From GCA-2737725 sp033763995 (GTDB lineage Bacteria; Pseudomonadota; Alphaproteobacteria; Rhodospirillales; Rhodospirillaceae), in contig JANRJL010000002.1 in the NCBI GenBank assembly GCA_033763995.1, positions 1-64,000 of the forward strand: 64,000 bases of DNA, in the 5' to 3' direction. Below, piece by piece: positions 34,646 through 42,616 of this stretch. The notes under the pieces were generated by a model. The model searched no databases and was not told the DNA's origin. It was given only the letters and a program-made list of their open reading frames with translations. Position 1 is the stretch's first letter. Each line of letters begins with the position of its first letter. The position numbers and the translations under genes are program-made.

Positions 34646-35314
34646 ATGATTGAACTTTTCACGGCGCGTACGCCCAATGGCTACAAAGTCTCCATTGCCC
34701 TGGAAGAACTGAGTCTAGCTTATACTGTTCGGGAGATAGACCTGCGGTCGGGCGAGCAGAAAAAGGGATGGTTCCTCAAGATTAATCCCAATGGCAGGAT
34801 TCCCGCCATCATCGACCATGATAACGCCAAGCTCGCCGTCTTCGAATCCGGCGCGATTTTGATCTACCTCGCCGAACGGACCGGCCGCCTGTTGCCGCCC
34901 GACGGCAAGGCGCGTTACGTCGTAATTCAGTGGCTGATGTTTCAGATGGGTGGCATCGGTCCGATGATGGGCCAAGCCAATGTTTTCTATCGCTATTTCC
35001 CCGAGAAACTTCCCGCCGCCATTAGCCGCTACCAGAACGAGTCGCGCCGCTTGTTCGAAGTGCTGGACCGCCGCTTGACTGAGGTCGAATGGCTGGGAGG
35101 GGATTACTCCATCGCCGACATTGCCAATTGGGCGTGGGTACGGACTCATGACTGGTCGGGCGTGTCCGCCGAAGGATTGCCGAACCTCAAGCGCTGGAAC
35201 GATGCCATGGCGGCACGACCAGCCTGCCAGCGCGGCATCAACGTTCCGGCTCCGCGCGAAACCGCACCAGCCGCTGAACTGGTCAAGACCGGCCAAACCA
35301 TTGTCATGACGTGA
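34646..35314 (+). CDS. glutathione S-transferase family protein
   Basis: 222 residues. The N-terminal thioredoxin-like domain reads MIELFTARTPNGYKVSIALEE, with INPNGRIPAIID (cis-Pro) and VFESGAILIYLAE (glutathione gamma-glutamyl contact ES). The C-terminal helical domain has YSIADIANWAWV. This matches YfcG/YghU-type GSTs (TPNGYKV), which act as disulfide-bond reductases. ATG 34646 is chosen; the open frame continues upstream through the DUF2937 gene in another frame and is rejected. Confidence 0.92.
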   Translation: MIELFTARTPNGYKVSIALEELSLAYTVREIDLRSGEQKKGWFLKINPNGRIPAIIDHDNAKLAVFESGAILIYLAERTGRLLPPDGKARYVVIQWLMFQMGGIGPMMGQANVFYRYFPEKLPAAISRYQNESRRLFEVLDRRLTEVEWLGGDYSIADIANWAWVRTHDWSGVSAEGLPNLKRWNDAMAARPACQRGINVPAPRETAPAAELVKTGQTIVMT

Positions 35315-35342
35315 CTCACTTCGCAATCACATTGGGTGACTT

Positions 35343-35438
35343 TTGACAGCCGTCAAGGGGCCGATCCAGGCCCTCTCTTATTTTCTCCCCGAGTCGGGGA
35401 CCCTGATGTTCCCCTCCGTATTGACTGAGAAAGGAGGG
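35343..35438 (+). promoter_or_regulatory. hairpin-rich 5' leader of hsp20, candidate RNA thermometer
   Basis: Four successive small hairpins: TTGAC/GTCAA (35343-35356), GGGCC/GGCCC (35358-35373), CCCCG/CGGGG (35387-35399), and CCCTCC (35412-35417) with GGAGGG (35433-35438), the last sequestering a Shine-Dalgarno-like sequence. Multi-hairpin leaders of this kind (ROSE elements) precede small heat-shock genes in alphaproteobacteria. Structure is inferred by eye. Confidence 0.45.
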
Positions 35439-35496
35439 TCACCATATTGACCGAGAAAGAAGGGTCACCATATTGCGTGAGAAAGGAGAGCAACCA
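35419..35496 (+). repeat. three tandem 26-bp copies of the hsp20 translation start region
   Basis: Units 35419-35444, 35445-35470 and 35471-35496 each contain TATTG, GAGAAAG, a purine-rich Shine-Dalgarno and ACCA. Only the third copy continues into a real ATG; in the first two the corresponding triplet is ATA. Confidence 0.85.
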
Positions 35497-35999
35497 TGTT
35501 CGACAAGAAAGAGCTACCTGCGGAGTCGAAGAAACAGTCGACACCATCTTCGCTGTTCTCGCCGCTGACCGATCTGCGCCGTGAAATCGACACGGTGTTT
35601 GACCGCTTCTGGGGGCCGGACAGTTTTTCGGGTTTTCATTTCCCAGCCCGACTTAAGGTGTTCGACCTTTCGCCCAAGGTCGATGTCGTGGAGGCCAAAG
35701 ACGCCTACGAGATCACCGCCGAGTTGCCGGGGGTCGTCGAGAAGGATGTCGAGGTCTCCGTGAAAGACGGCGTGCTGTCGATCAAAGGAGAGAAAAAGTC
35801 GGAGACCAAAAAGGAAGACAAGAACGCGCACATTATCGAGCGCAGCTATGGCAGTTTCGAGCGGTCGTTCATGCTGCCCGATGACGCCGATGAGTCCAAG
35901 ATCAATGCCGACTTCCACAACGGCGTGCTGAAGGTGTGCATCAAAAAGTCAGAGAAGGCTGCTTCGACAACCCGTAAGATCGAAGTCAAGTCAACCTAG
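35496..35999 (+). CDS. small heat shock protein, Hsp20/alpha-crystallin family
   Basis: 167 residues. The alpha-crystallin domain spans about residues 55-160: PKVDVVEAKDAYEITAELPGV, then VSVKDGVLSIKGEKK, ERSYGSFERSFMLPDDAD and the closing GVLKVCIKK (the G-x-L motif). The N-terminal region LRREIDTVFDRFW is the usual oligomerising helix. It is an ATP-independent holdase. Overlapping control elements lie in its leader (hairpins and a triplicated ribosome-binding region), and a terminator follows, so it is monocistronic. Confidence 0.95.
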   Translation: MFDKKELPAESKKQSTPSSLFSPLTDLRREIDTVFDRFWGPDSFSGFHFPARLKVFDLSPKVDVVEAKDAYEITAELPGVVEKDVEVSVKDGVLSIKGEKKSETKKEDKNAHIIERSYGSFERSFMLPDDADESKINADFHNGVLKVCIKKSEKAASTTRKIEVKST

Positions 36000-36019
36000 G
36001 CTGGCGGAAGTTCTTTTCG

Positions 36020-36053
36020 CGGGCGCCGAAGAATCATCCTCGGCGCCCGTTTT
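36020..36053 (+). terminator. intrinsic terminator of hsp20
   Basis: A 10-bp stem, CGGGCGCCGA with TCGGCGCCCG around a ten-base loop, followed by TTTTG. Confidence 0.85.
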
Positions 36054-36070
36054 GTTGGTGCCCCTGTCGG

Positions 36071-36448
36071 CTAGACAGGCGGGTGCCAGTCCTTGACCAC
36101 GGCAACACGGAAAGCCCGCTGCTCGCCGTCATGCTCTGTGATCGACACATACTCGCCGGGTTTGAAGACGTGGCTGGAGAACTTGAAGATGGCCTCGTCG
36201 TCTTCATCGCCGGGCTCGTAGGAGAATACCCACTTGCCGCCAGCCGTGCGCACCAAAAGGCCCTTTTCCTGCTCGACGCCCTTCTCGAGCCGGCGAACCA
36301 CGCAAAGCGCCTTCGCCTCCGGCCATACCTTGGGGTCGAGATGCCCCTCGCCGTCGAGGGGAGCGCGGAACTCATAGGCGTGGCCCGGATCGCCTTGGGG
36401 TTTGTCCTTGGTGCGCGCCAGTTCCAATCTGATCGTCTTGAGTTTCAT
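36071..36448 (-). CDS. conserved protein of unknown function
   Basis: 125 residues from ATG 36448. It begins MKLKTIRLELARTKD and continues with GHAYEFRAPLDGEGHLDP, RRLEKGVEQEKGLLVRTAGGKW and an acidic SYEPGDEDDEAIFKFSSHVF. No signal peptide or membrane segment. I recall similar short proteins in Rhizobiales and Rhodospirillales without assigned function. Clean separation from its neighbours suggests an independent unit. Confidence 0.7.
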   Translation of the reverse strand: MKLKTIRLELARTKDKPQGDPGHAYEFRAPLDGEGHLDPKVWPEAKALCVVRRLEKGVEQEKGLLVRTAGGKWVFSYEPGDEDDEAIFKFSSHVFKPGEYVSITEHDGEQRAFRVAVVKDWHPPV

Positions 36449-36541
36449 CTGCCACTCCGATGCCAACTGGTGCGACAGTAGAGAACCCGTGGCCCATGGC
36501 ACATTGACCCGAGTCAAGTCCCTCGTAGGAGCTTGGCTGGG

Positions 36542-38695
36542 CTATTTTCGGACACCCAAATCGCACTTGGGGCTCAGATCGAGCAAAACCCCGGTGCGTG
36601 TATTCTCCACAATATGCTGCAGATATCCAGTGAAGTTCTCGAGCCGGACATTGTATTGAGAAATGGCATTACTGCCCGTCACGAGCGGATCCTTCAACGT
36701 CGGAACGAGCGTCTCAATCCGTGCAATGCCGATCTCCAGCGATCCGCTGGCGGGAATATCCGCCGTCGTGTAACGACCGATTTCCTTGCCGTTGGCGCTA
36801 TTATAGAACACGAGAGTCGCGGCTTGGGGCGCGGCTCCCGTGCTGGCGATGCGGATGCGCGAGGGGTACTCGGCGATGTTGGTGCTGTGCACATTCAGCA
36901 GCAACTGTCCGTCACCCGACAGGCCGTCGGCGCAGGCCGTCAGGTTGGTGAGCACGCCGGCGTTACGGGCCCAGACGATGTGCTGGAGATAGCCCGGCAC
37001 GGTGCTTTCGATCTCGAGATTGAAGAAGGTGCGCGCGGTGTCGATCACGTTGGTGGCCTGAAGGGCGGCGCGGGCCTCGCTCTCGATCTTGTTGATGTCG
37101 ATTTGCGCCGAGGCGCGCGGCGCGATGTTGGGACTCGTCCATGTCCCCACCAGCCGTCCGGTGTCGGCATCGCGCATCGAGACAGTCACGTTCCCGATTT
37201 GAGTGGAATCGTTGCTGAACCTCAAAAACGCCTGACCTTGGGTCGCGGCGCGCGTGGAACTCAAGACGTTGTTGATGACGCGCTTGTCGCGACCTTCGAG
37301 GCGCAAGATCGCCTTGTTCACCTGAGCCTTGGGCACGTTGAAATTGGTGTCGGCGCGGAAGGTTTTGGGGCCGGTCGTCTTAAAGGCCGCTTCGATTTCA
37401 TCGACGGTCTTGGTGGGCATTGCGGCGCGAACAATGGCGAACGCGCCCGCCACGTGAGGCGCGGCCATGGACGTGCCTTGCATGGGTCTGAGCCCCGTGG
37501 CTTGACCCGATGCCGCGCTAATGCTCACGCCCGGAGCCATTAAATCGACCGCACTCGACAGATTGCTGAAACTGGCGACTGAGGTCGCGTCGTTGCTGGC
37601 GCCCACCGCGATCGCCGAGGAAATACACGACGGCGCGTTGATCTTGCCGTTCAAGGCCTCGTTGCCTGTGGAAATCGTGGTCGCGACGCCTTTAGCGCGC
37701 AGCATTTGAATCACTTCTCGGCGCGGATCGTTGTCGCAGTAGCCTTCGTAAGATTTGCCGCCGAGGCTCAGGTTCACGGCGACAATATTGAATTGGGTCA
37801 CCAATTGATTGACGTGATCCAGCGCCTTCAAGACAGTGAGTGAGTCCGTGAGTTCGCAAGGCGCTGGGTCGGGATCGCAATCTTTGGCGGAGCGGACCTC
37901 CGAGAAAACCTCGATGGGCAGCAACTTGGCGGCGCGGGCAACGCCGAAATTGGTGCCGTCGTTGCCCACGGCGATGGACGCGACGTGGGTGCCGTGATCG
38001 CATCGCGTAGAGCCGGCCGGACAATTCGAGGCGGCGCCGGGGCCGACCTGCCCCGGCACACCCGACGGGCATCGTGTAAACGTATCGAATTCCGGTTCGT
38101 GGTCCGAGAAGCAGGCTTCCTGAACGCTCTTGCCCCGCAGCATGGGGTGCGTGGTGAAAAAGCCGCCGTCGATCACGGCGATGGTCACGTCCTTGCCCTC
38201 GAAGCCCCTGGCCCAGGCGTCGGCGACGTCGATGGACGGCACGGAAGACGCCAGCGTGGCCCGCTCAATCGTCGCCCCCGAACCAGAAACAACCTGATGT
38301 TTGCGCTCCTTGGCGTTGACATAAATGCCGGTGACCTGCGGCATGTCGAGCAAAGTAAGAACTTGCGAACGCTCGACCGTCACGCCGACATAAGGCAGCG
38401 TTGCAAACGTCGTGCTGACCTCGATCCCGGCGTGGTTGAACGCGGCTTCGGCATCTTGAAGTGCGCCGCCCACAAGCGCGCGCTGCTCAGCGACAGACGA
38501 TGTGCGGTCCCATGACTGCGCAGGCCCATCGGCCTTCAGCTTGACGATGATTTCAGCGGGCTGGCCGTCGGTGAGCGCGCGCAAAACGTCCTCGACGTCG
38601 GCCACGCTCGGTGAGGCAAACGTGGCCGAGAGCGCGATCGCCGCAGCGAGGCGGCGAACAATTGTCATCAGCGATTCGCGTTGCACGTTCATCAT
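36542..38695 (-). CDS. secreted S8 (subtilisin-like) serine protease with duplicated C-terminal domain
   Basis: 717 residues. A signal peptide ends near SPSVA (residue 32). The I9-like propeptide region follows (EIIVKLKADGP to YVGVTVERSQVLTLLDMPQV). The catalytic triad is Asp176 (TIAVIDGGF), His234 (CDHGTHVASI) and Ser409 (GTSMAAPHVAG), with ISTGNEAL holding the oxyanion Asn. Two C-terminal repeats of about 100 residues (489-588 and 613-711) share the strand pattern ending GYLQHIV and a terminal Cys. An alternative start at the tenth codon (ATG 38668) gives a tighter signal peptide. Likely extracellular or outer-membrane-facing. Confidence 0.9.
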   Translation of the reverse strand: MMNVQRESLMTIVRRLAAAIALSATFASPSVADVEDVLRALTDGQPAEIIVKLKADGPAQSWDRTSSVAEQRALVGGALQDAEAAFNHAGIEVSTTFATLPYVGVTVERSQVLTLLDMPQVTGIYVNAKERKHQVVSGSGATIERATLASSVPSIDVADAWARGFEGKDVTIAVIDGGFFTTHPMLRGKSVQEACFSDHEPEFDTFTRCPSGVPGQVGPGAASNCPAGSTRCDHGTHVASIAVGNDGTNFGVARAAKLLPIEVFSEVRSAKDCDPDPAPCELTDSLTVLKALDHVNQLVTQFNIVAVNLSLGGKSYEGYCDNDPRREVIQMLRAKGVATTISTGNEALNGKINAPSCISSAIAVGASNDATSVASFSNLSSAVDLMAPGVSISAASGQATGLRPMQGTSMAAPHVAGAFAIVRAAMPTKTVDEIEAAFKTTGPKTFRADTNFNVPKAQVNKAILRLEGRDKRVINNVLSSTRAATQGQAFLRFSNDSTQIGNVTVSMRDADTGRLVGTWTSPNIAPRASAQIDINKIESEARAALQATNVIDTARTFFNLEIESTVPGYLQHIVWARNAGVLTNLTACADGLSGDGQLLLNVHSTNIAEYPSRIRIASTGAAPQAATLVFYNSANGKEIGRYTTADIPASGSLEIGIARIETLVPTLKDPLVTGSNAISQYNVRLENFTGYLQHIVENTRTGVLLDLSPKCDLGVRK

Positions 38696-39035
38696 CTCTA
38701 CGGACCACCAGGCGCATCAAGCAATACAGGCAAGCGGAAAATTCCGCTGGCTGTTGTTCCAGAGGTCAACCGTGAGCTGGGAAGCGGCGGGAGTGACTCC
38801 GCCTCTGGATATAATAGGTTCTCTTGAGACCTTGAGTCCATGCCTTAGCTTTGCTCTCAGCTGCACCGCAGCCTGACACGCAGAATATTAAAATAAGATA
38901 TATAAATCATATGCTTGGGGCGGGGGGTTGAGAGTGGGTCTCAGGTCGCCTCGTGCCGCATACTCTCAATCAATAACGCCTAAACATGGCTAAATGTTGC
39001 CTTCGGTGATGGGGCGCCTAGGGCCTGTCAACCCA
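38696..39035. other. gene-free spacer upstream of the protease
   Basis: 340 bp with no credible ORF. The section 38880-38915 is AT-rich (AAAATAAGATATATAAATCA) and a TATAAT occurs at 38810-38815 on the plus strand. It probably holds the protease promoter on the minus strand. Confidence 0.4.
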
Positions 39036-40187
39036 TTAGAAACGCTCAAGAAACGTCGTTTCCAGCCGATGGCTGTAGGGGAAGCGGTCAGGGCCGATGG
39101 GCCCCAAAATAACCCAGAAGCAGCTGTACATGATCACGGGAAAGGCGACCCACGCCCAAATGGACGTCACCAGGGGCATGACCCGGCGGGCCCAAACGAT
39201 CAGCGGCCAAGGGGCAAAAATAGCCAAGGGAAAGAGGTAGCCGATCGACGTGAGACCTTCTCCACGCCTCATCCAACCGAATTGCACGGCCAAGGACAAG
39301 ACTGACCCAGCCGCAAGAAATCCCACCAACGCCAAGATAGCCCCTCCGCGCCCCATGGCCGTTCTAACTTTCGACGACCAAAGCGTCGCCGCGCTGAGCC
39401 CAGCGCTCACCGCCACCATGGCAAAGGGCAGGAGAATCGTTGTCACGAACGGCACGTTGGATGCGACAAGCTCGGTGTCGGTGGGGAGCGGGTGCAGCCC
39501 AACCAGGGCGCTCCACGCCACCGTGAAAATGGCGGCAGTGGCGAGACTGATCGTCCATGCGCGACCGGAACTCACAATCAGCGCCGTTGCGACGAACCAC
39601 AACGGCACCACAACGAAACCCAGCGGGCTCAGGATGCCAGCTAATGCCGCGCACGCGCCTGACTGAATAGCCACCCCCGCCTGACGGGTCCATGACTCGA
39701 CGCTACGCGCGCATTGGAGACTATCCAATGCAGCCAACAGGAGCATGGCAAACAGCGCGTGAGGCCCCACGGTCGAATATGTCGCCACGAGAGGCGGAAA
39801 CAAAATGAAAGACAGCGTGAAAGCGGCACCACTCGGGGCATCCGTCATGAGGCGACACCCGATGCGATAAGCAAATAAGATGCTGCCGACGCCGCACAGC
39901 ACCGAGAACGCCCGCGCGAAGGTGAGATCAAATCCACTGCCGGCGGACCACAAAGCCATGAGCGCCGCGTATGGGGGGATCGCGCCCCAGGTCCGACCGC
40001 TGGCGATGGCCATATAAACTTGTTCATGCCGCAGCGGGGCGAGCATCACGCTAAAGTAAGCGCCATGAACGACGAAGACGGCGATAATGGCACACAGGAT
40101 CGAAATCGCGGTCCAGCGCGCGGCAACGCTTGGTGCGTCCGGGGCCGTCATAGGGGGCGACGCAGCGGCGTTTGGACCCGTTGTCAC
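39036..40187 (-). CDS. polytopic membrane protein, GT-C glycosyltransferase-like
   Basis: 383 residues with about nine to ten hydrophobic helices and short loops. After helix 1 there is HEQVYMAIASGRTWG, reminiscent of the first periplasmic loop of GT-C enzymes, though the acidic catalytic pair is replaced by HE. There is no other motif. It lies divergent from the GT39-like gene at 40356 and beside sugar-transferase genes, so a role in surface polysaccharide assembly is inferred. Confidence 0.6.
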   Translation of the reverse strand: MTTGPNAAASPPMTAPDAPSVAARWTAISILCAIIAVFVVHGAYFSVMLAPLRHEQVYMAIASGRTWGAIPPYAALMALWSAGSGFDLTFARAFSVLCGVGSILFAYRIGCRLMTDAPSGAAFTLSFILFPPLVATYSTVGPHALFAMLLLAALDSLQCARSVESWTRQAGVAIQSGACAALAGILSPLGFVVVPLWFVATALIVSSGRAWTISLATAAIFTVAWSALVGLHPLPTDTELVASNVPFVTTILLPFAMVAVSAGLSAATLWSSKVRTAMGRGGAILALVGFLAAGSVLSLAVQFGWMRRGEGLTSIGYLFPLAIFAPWPLIVWARRVMPLVTSIWAWVAFPVIMYSCFWVILGPIGPDRFPYSHRLETTFLERF

Positions 40188-40355
40188 TGAGGTTCCTTGG
40201 CAACGCCCACAAAGCCGCTAGAATGTGGCGCAATCCCGGGATTTTCGAGAGATGGGGTCATGCCCCAGTTTAGCTGGGTTCGTCATTGCGCCAAGGGCCT
40301 TGTCGGAGTGCTGTTGAGATGATCGCAGTGACGTTGAGCAATTCTGGCGTACCGC

Positions 40356-41981
40356 ATGACCCTGTCTAATCGCGATCACGAGCCGCCCTCGGGGTTGAGC
40401 CGGGCCCTCAGCAACGCACCGGCGCTATTGCTCGCGCTTGCCGGCATCGGCGCCTACGGAGCCGTCGCTTATAATGCGTTGAACAATGGGCGGCTCGAAT
40501 TCAACGAGGTCGGCCATATCGTCAAGGCGTCTTGGTTCAGCGCGGGAACGATTTCGCCCTTTGGGGCTGGCGATTCCATGCCAACCATGCCGCTCTATCC
40601 GCTCGAGTTGGGCGCGCTGCAACTGGTCATCGGCGCTTCGGCCATGGCCGCGCGAGCCGTTTCGGTCGCGCTCGGATTACTGAGCGGCCTGGTGCTGTTC
40701 GCGTTGTGCCGCAAGCTAACAGCGAACTCCCTGGCATCGGCGGCGGCGGTGTTGATATTCCTGGGCTCACCGGCCACGGCTTATAGTTTCGCCACCGCCA
40801 CGCCGCTTGCGGTGGTTTCGCTGCTTCATCTCGTCGCGCTGTGGCTGCTGGTCACCAGTCTGGGTCGACCGCGCATGCTGGCCACCTTCGCCATGGGGGT
40901 TGTCCTGGCGGCTATCGTCTTTCACGCCGATGGGATGATCGTCCCGGTCGTGCTTCTGGCGGTTCTTTTTATCGCCGCATTGGGGCGCTCGCGTTGGCTT
41001 CATGGACCGCTGTTGATCGTGGTGCTCGTCTTGCCGATCGGTGCCGCGATCTACCTCCTGCCTGACCAATTCACGACCTTCGCCTTGTCTCGCCCGTTGC
41101 CAGCATGGTTCATGGAGGCCACGGGCCTTGGCCGCCCTGGCGCAAGTACGGTGATGTCCTTTGACCGCATTCTCCGCGACGTCGTGGACGGCATCGTTTT
41201 GCCCTATGGCGGCACGATTCTGCTGGCCCTCTTGCTGATCTTACTGACCTTCAAGGGCCCGCGCGTGTTGTGGGTCGGCCCGATCTACCTTTCTCTGGGC
41301 CTTGCTGCGCTTGCCGTTTTCCCGGGTCTGTCTTGCGAGACCTGCGCGGCGACGCAGCCGAGCCAAATCATCGCCGTGGGCGCCCTCAGCGCGGCCATGG
41401 CGTTGGCCTTTTCCGGTCGCATGATCCGCAAGAATGCATTGTCGGGAACGCCGTTTGTCGTGGGCGGCGCCATCCTGGCGCTTGCGATCAACACGTTTGC
41501 GCCGGGCCTCGCCTCGCGAGAGGCCCTTCATTTCTTCCCGGCCGAGATGTTGAAACAAACCCGTCCGATGCCCGAGCAGCGCGACATCGCCGGGCTCATG
41601 CGGTTCGTCGGCCAAAACACCGACGGCGGCGAACCCATCCTCTTGCTTCATGACCAACCGGCCCTCCCCTATGCCGTGCATATGGCGGGGCGAAAATTTC
41701 CCCCCACCAGCTTGAACCCGCTTGCGGCGATGAAAACTGTTCCAGGATCCGTTGAGGGGACGCGGCGCGAAGCGCAATTGGCAAGCATCGAACGCGCGGG
41801 AGGCTGGACACCGGAGACCCTCAAGCGCTGGATCGAACGCGATTACGATGTGATCTTGATACAAGACAAAGCCATCACCCTCGACGCGGACATCGAAGGG
41901 CTTCTCGCCAGCGGCTTTGAAACGGCGGCCGCGACCGATTTCCGAGGGACCCGCCTTGTTCTCTACAAGCGCAAGATCTAG
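40356..41981 (+). CDS. GT-C family membrane glycosyltransferase-like protein (GT39/PMT-like)
   Basis: 541 residues: a polytopic membrane half (about ten helices, residues 20-400) and a soluble C-terminal domain of ~140 residues (RDIAGLMRFVGQNTDGGEP, then DYDVILIQDKAITLDADIEG). The first periplasmic loop contains LEFNEVGHIVKASWF, the spacing expected for the DE/EE catalytic loop of GT39 and ArnT-like enzymes, here NE. Lipid-linked sugar donors are the usual substrates. A phosphoglycosyl transferase gene starts 16 bp downstream, so they are likely one operon. Confidence 0.7.
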   Translation: MTLSNRDHEPPSGLSRALSNAPALLLALAGIGAYGAVAYNALNNGRLEFNEVGHIVKASWFSAGTISPFGAGDSMPTMPLYPLELGALQLVIGASAMAARAVSVALGLLSGLVLFALCRKLTANSLASAAAVLIFLGSPATAYSFATATPLAVVSLLHLVALWLLVTSLGRPRMLATFAMGVVLAAIVFHADGMIVPVVLLAVLFIAALGRSRWLHGPLLIVVLVLPIGAAIYLLPDQFTTFALSRPLPAWFMEATGLGRPGASTVMSFDRILRDVVDGIVLPYGGTILLALLLILLTFKGPRVLWVGPIYLSLGLAALAVFPGLSCETCAATQPSQIIAVGALSAAMALAFSGRMIRKNALSGTPFVVGGAILALAINTFAPGLASREALHFFPAEMLKQTRPMPEQRDIAGLMRFVGQNTDGGEPILLLHDQPALPYAVHMAGRKFPPTSLNPLAAMKTVPGSVEGTRREAQLASIERAGGWTPETLKRWIERDYDVILIQDKAITLDADIEGLLASGFETAAATDFRGTRLVLYKRKI

Positions 41982-41997
41982 CGCAAGTTCCTCGTTC

Positions 41998-42603
41998 ATG
42001 ATCAAGCGCGGGTTCGACCTCGTATTTGCCGCCGTCGGATTGCTCGCCTTGACGCCCGTGCTGCTCGTCACGGCCATCGTAATCGTGCTTGAATCTCCCG
42101 GCCCGGTTTTCTTTCGCCAAGTCCGTGTTGGGCGACATGGGGCGCGCTTTCGTATCTTCAAATTCCGCACGATGCGCGGCGAGGAACCCACATCCGGGCC
42201 AATCTTGACCATCGGGGACAATCCGCGCATTACGCCCATCGGCCGATTCTTGCGGCGTTACAAAATCGACGAACTGCCGCAATTGATTAATGTCGTCATG
42301 GGCGACATGAGCCTCGTGGGGCCGCGGCCCGAAGTGCCTCGCTACGTCGAGAAGTGGACGCCGGAGCAAAAGAGCGTGGTGCTCTCCGTCCGGCCGGGCA
42401 TCACCGGCCCGGCGTCGGTCAAGTTCCGCAATCAGACGGAGTTGTTGGCGACCTACCCGAACCCGGAGGTAGCCTATGAGACAATTGTCATGCAGGAAAA
42501 ACTGAAAATCTGTGCCGACTATGTTCGTCACGCCGGACTTTGGACCGATATCAAGCTGATCGCCCAGACCTTGGCGGCGCTCCTTCGACCGAACACGCCG
42601 TAA
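41998..42603 (+). CDS. polyprenol-phosphate phosphoglycosyl transferase (bacterial sugar transferase)
   Basis: 201 residues, monotopic PGT core. MIKRGFDLVFAAVGLLALTPVLLV is the re-entrant membrane helix with KRGFD; FRIFKFRTMR, IGRFLRRYKIDELPQLINVV with the catalytic Asp-Glu dyad (codons 42268-42273), and MGDMSLVGPRPEVPRYV with RPGITGPASVK follow. It transfers a sugar-1-phosphate from a UDP-sugar to undecaprenyl phosphate, starting an oligosaccharide. The start at 41998 gives the compact enzyme; a TTG 81 bp upstream overlaps the previous gene. Confidence 0.9.
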   Translation: MIKRGFDLVFAAVGLLALTPVLLVTAIVIVLESPGPVFFRQVRVGRHGARFRIFKFRTMRGEEPTSGPILTIGDNPRITPIGRFLRRYKIDELPQLINVVMGDMSLVGPRPEVPRYVEKWTPEQKSVVLSVRPGITGPASVKFRNQTELLATYPNPEVAYETIVMQEKLKICADYVRHAGLWTDIKLIAQTLAALLRPNTP

Positions 42604-42616
42604 GCCCTTGGCCTCG

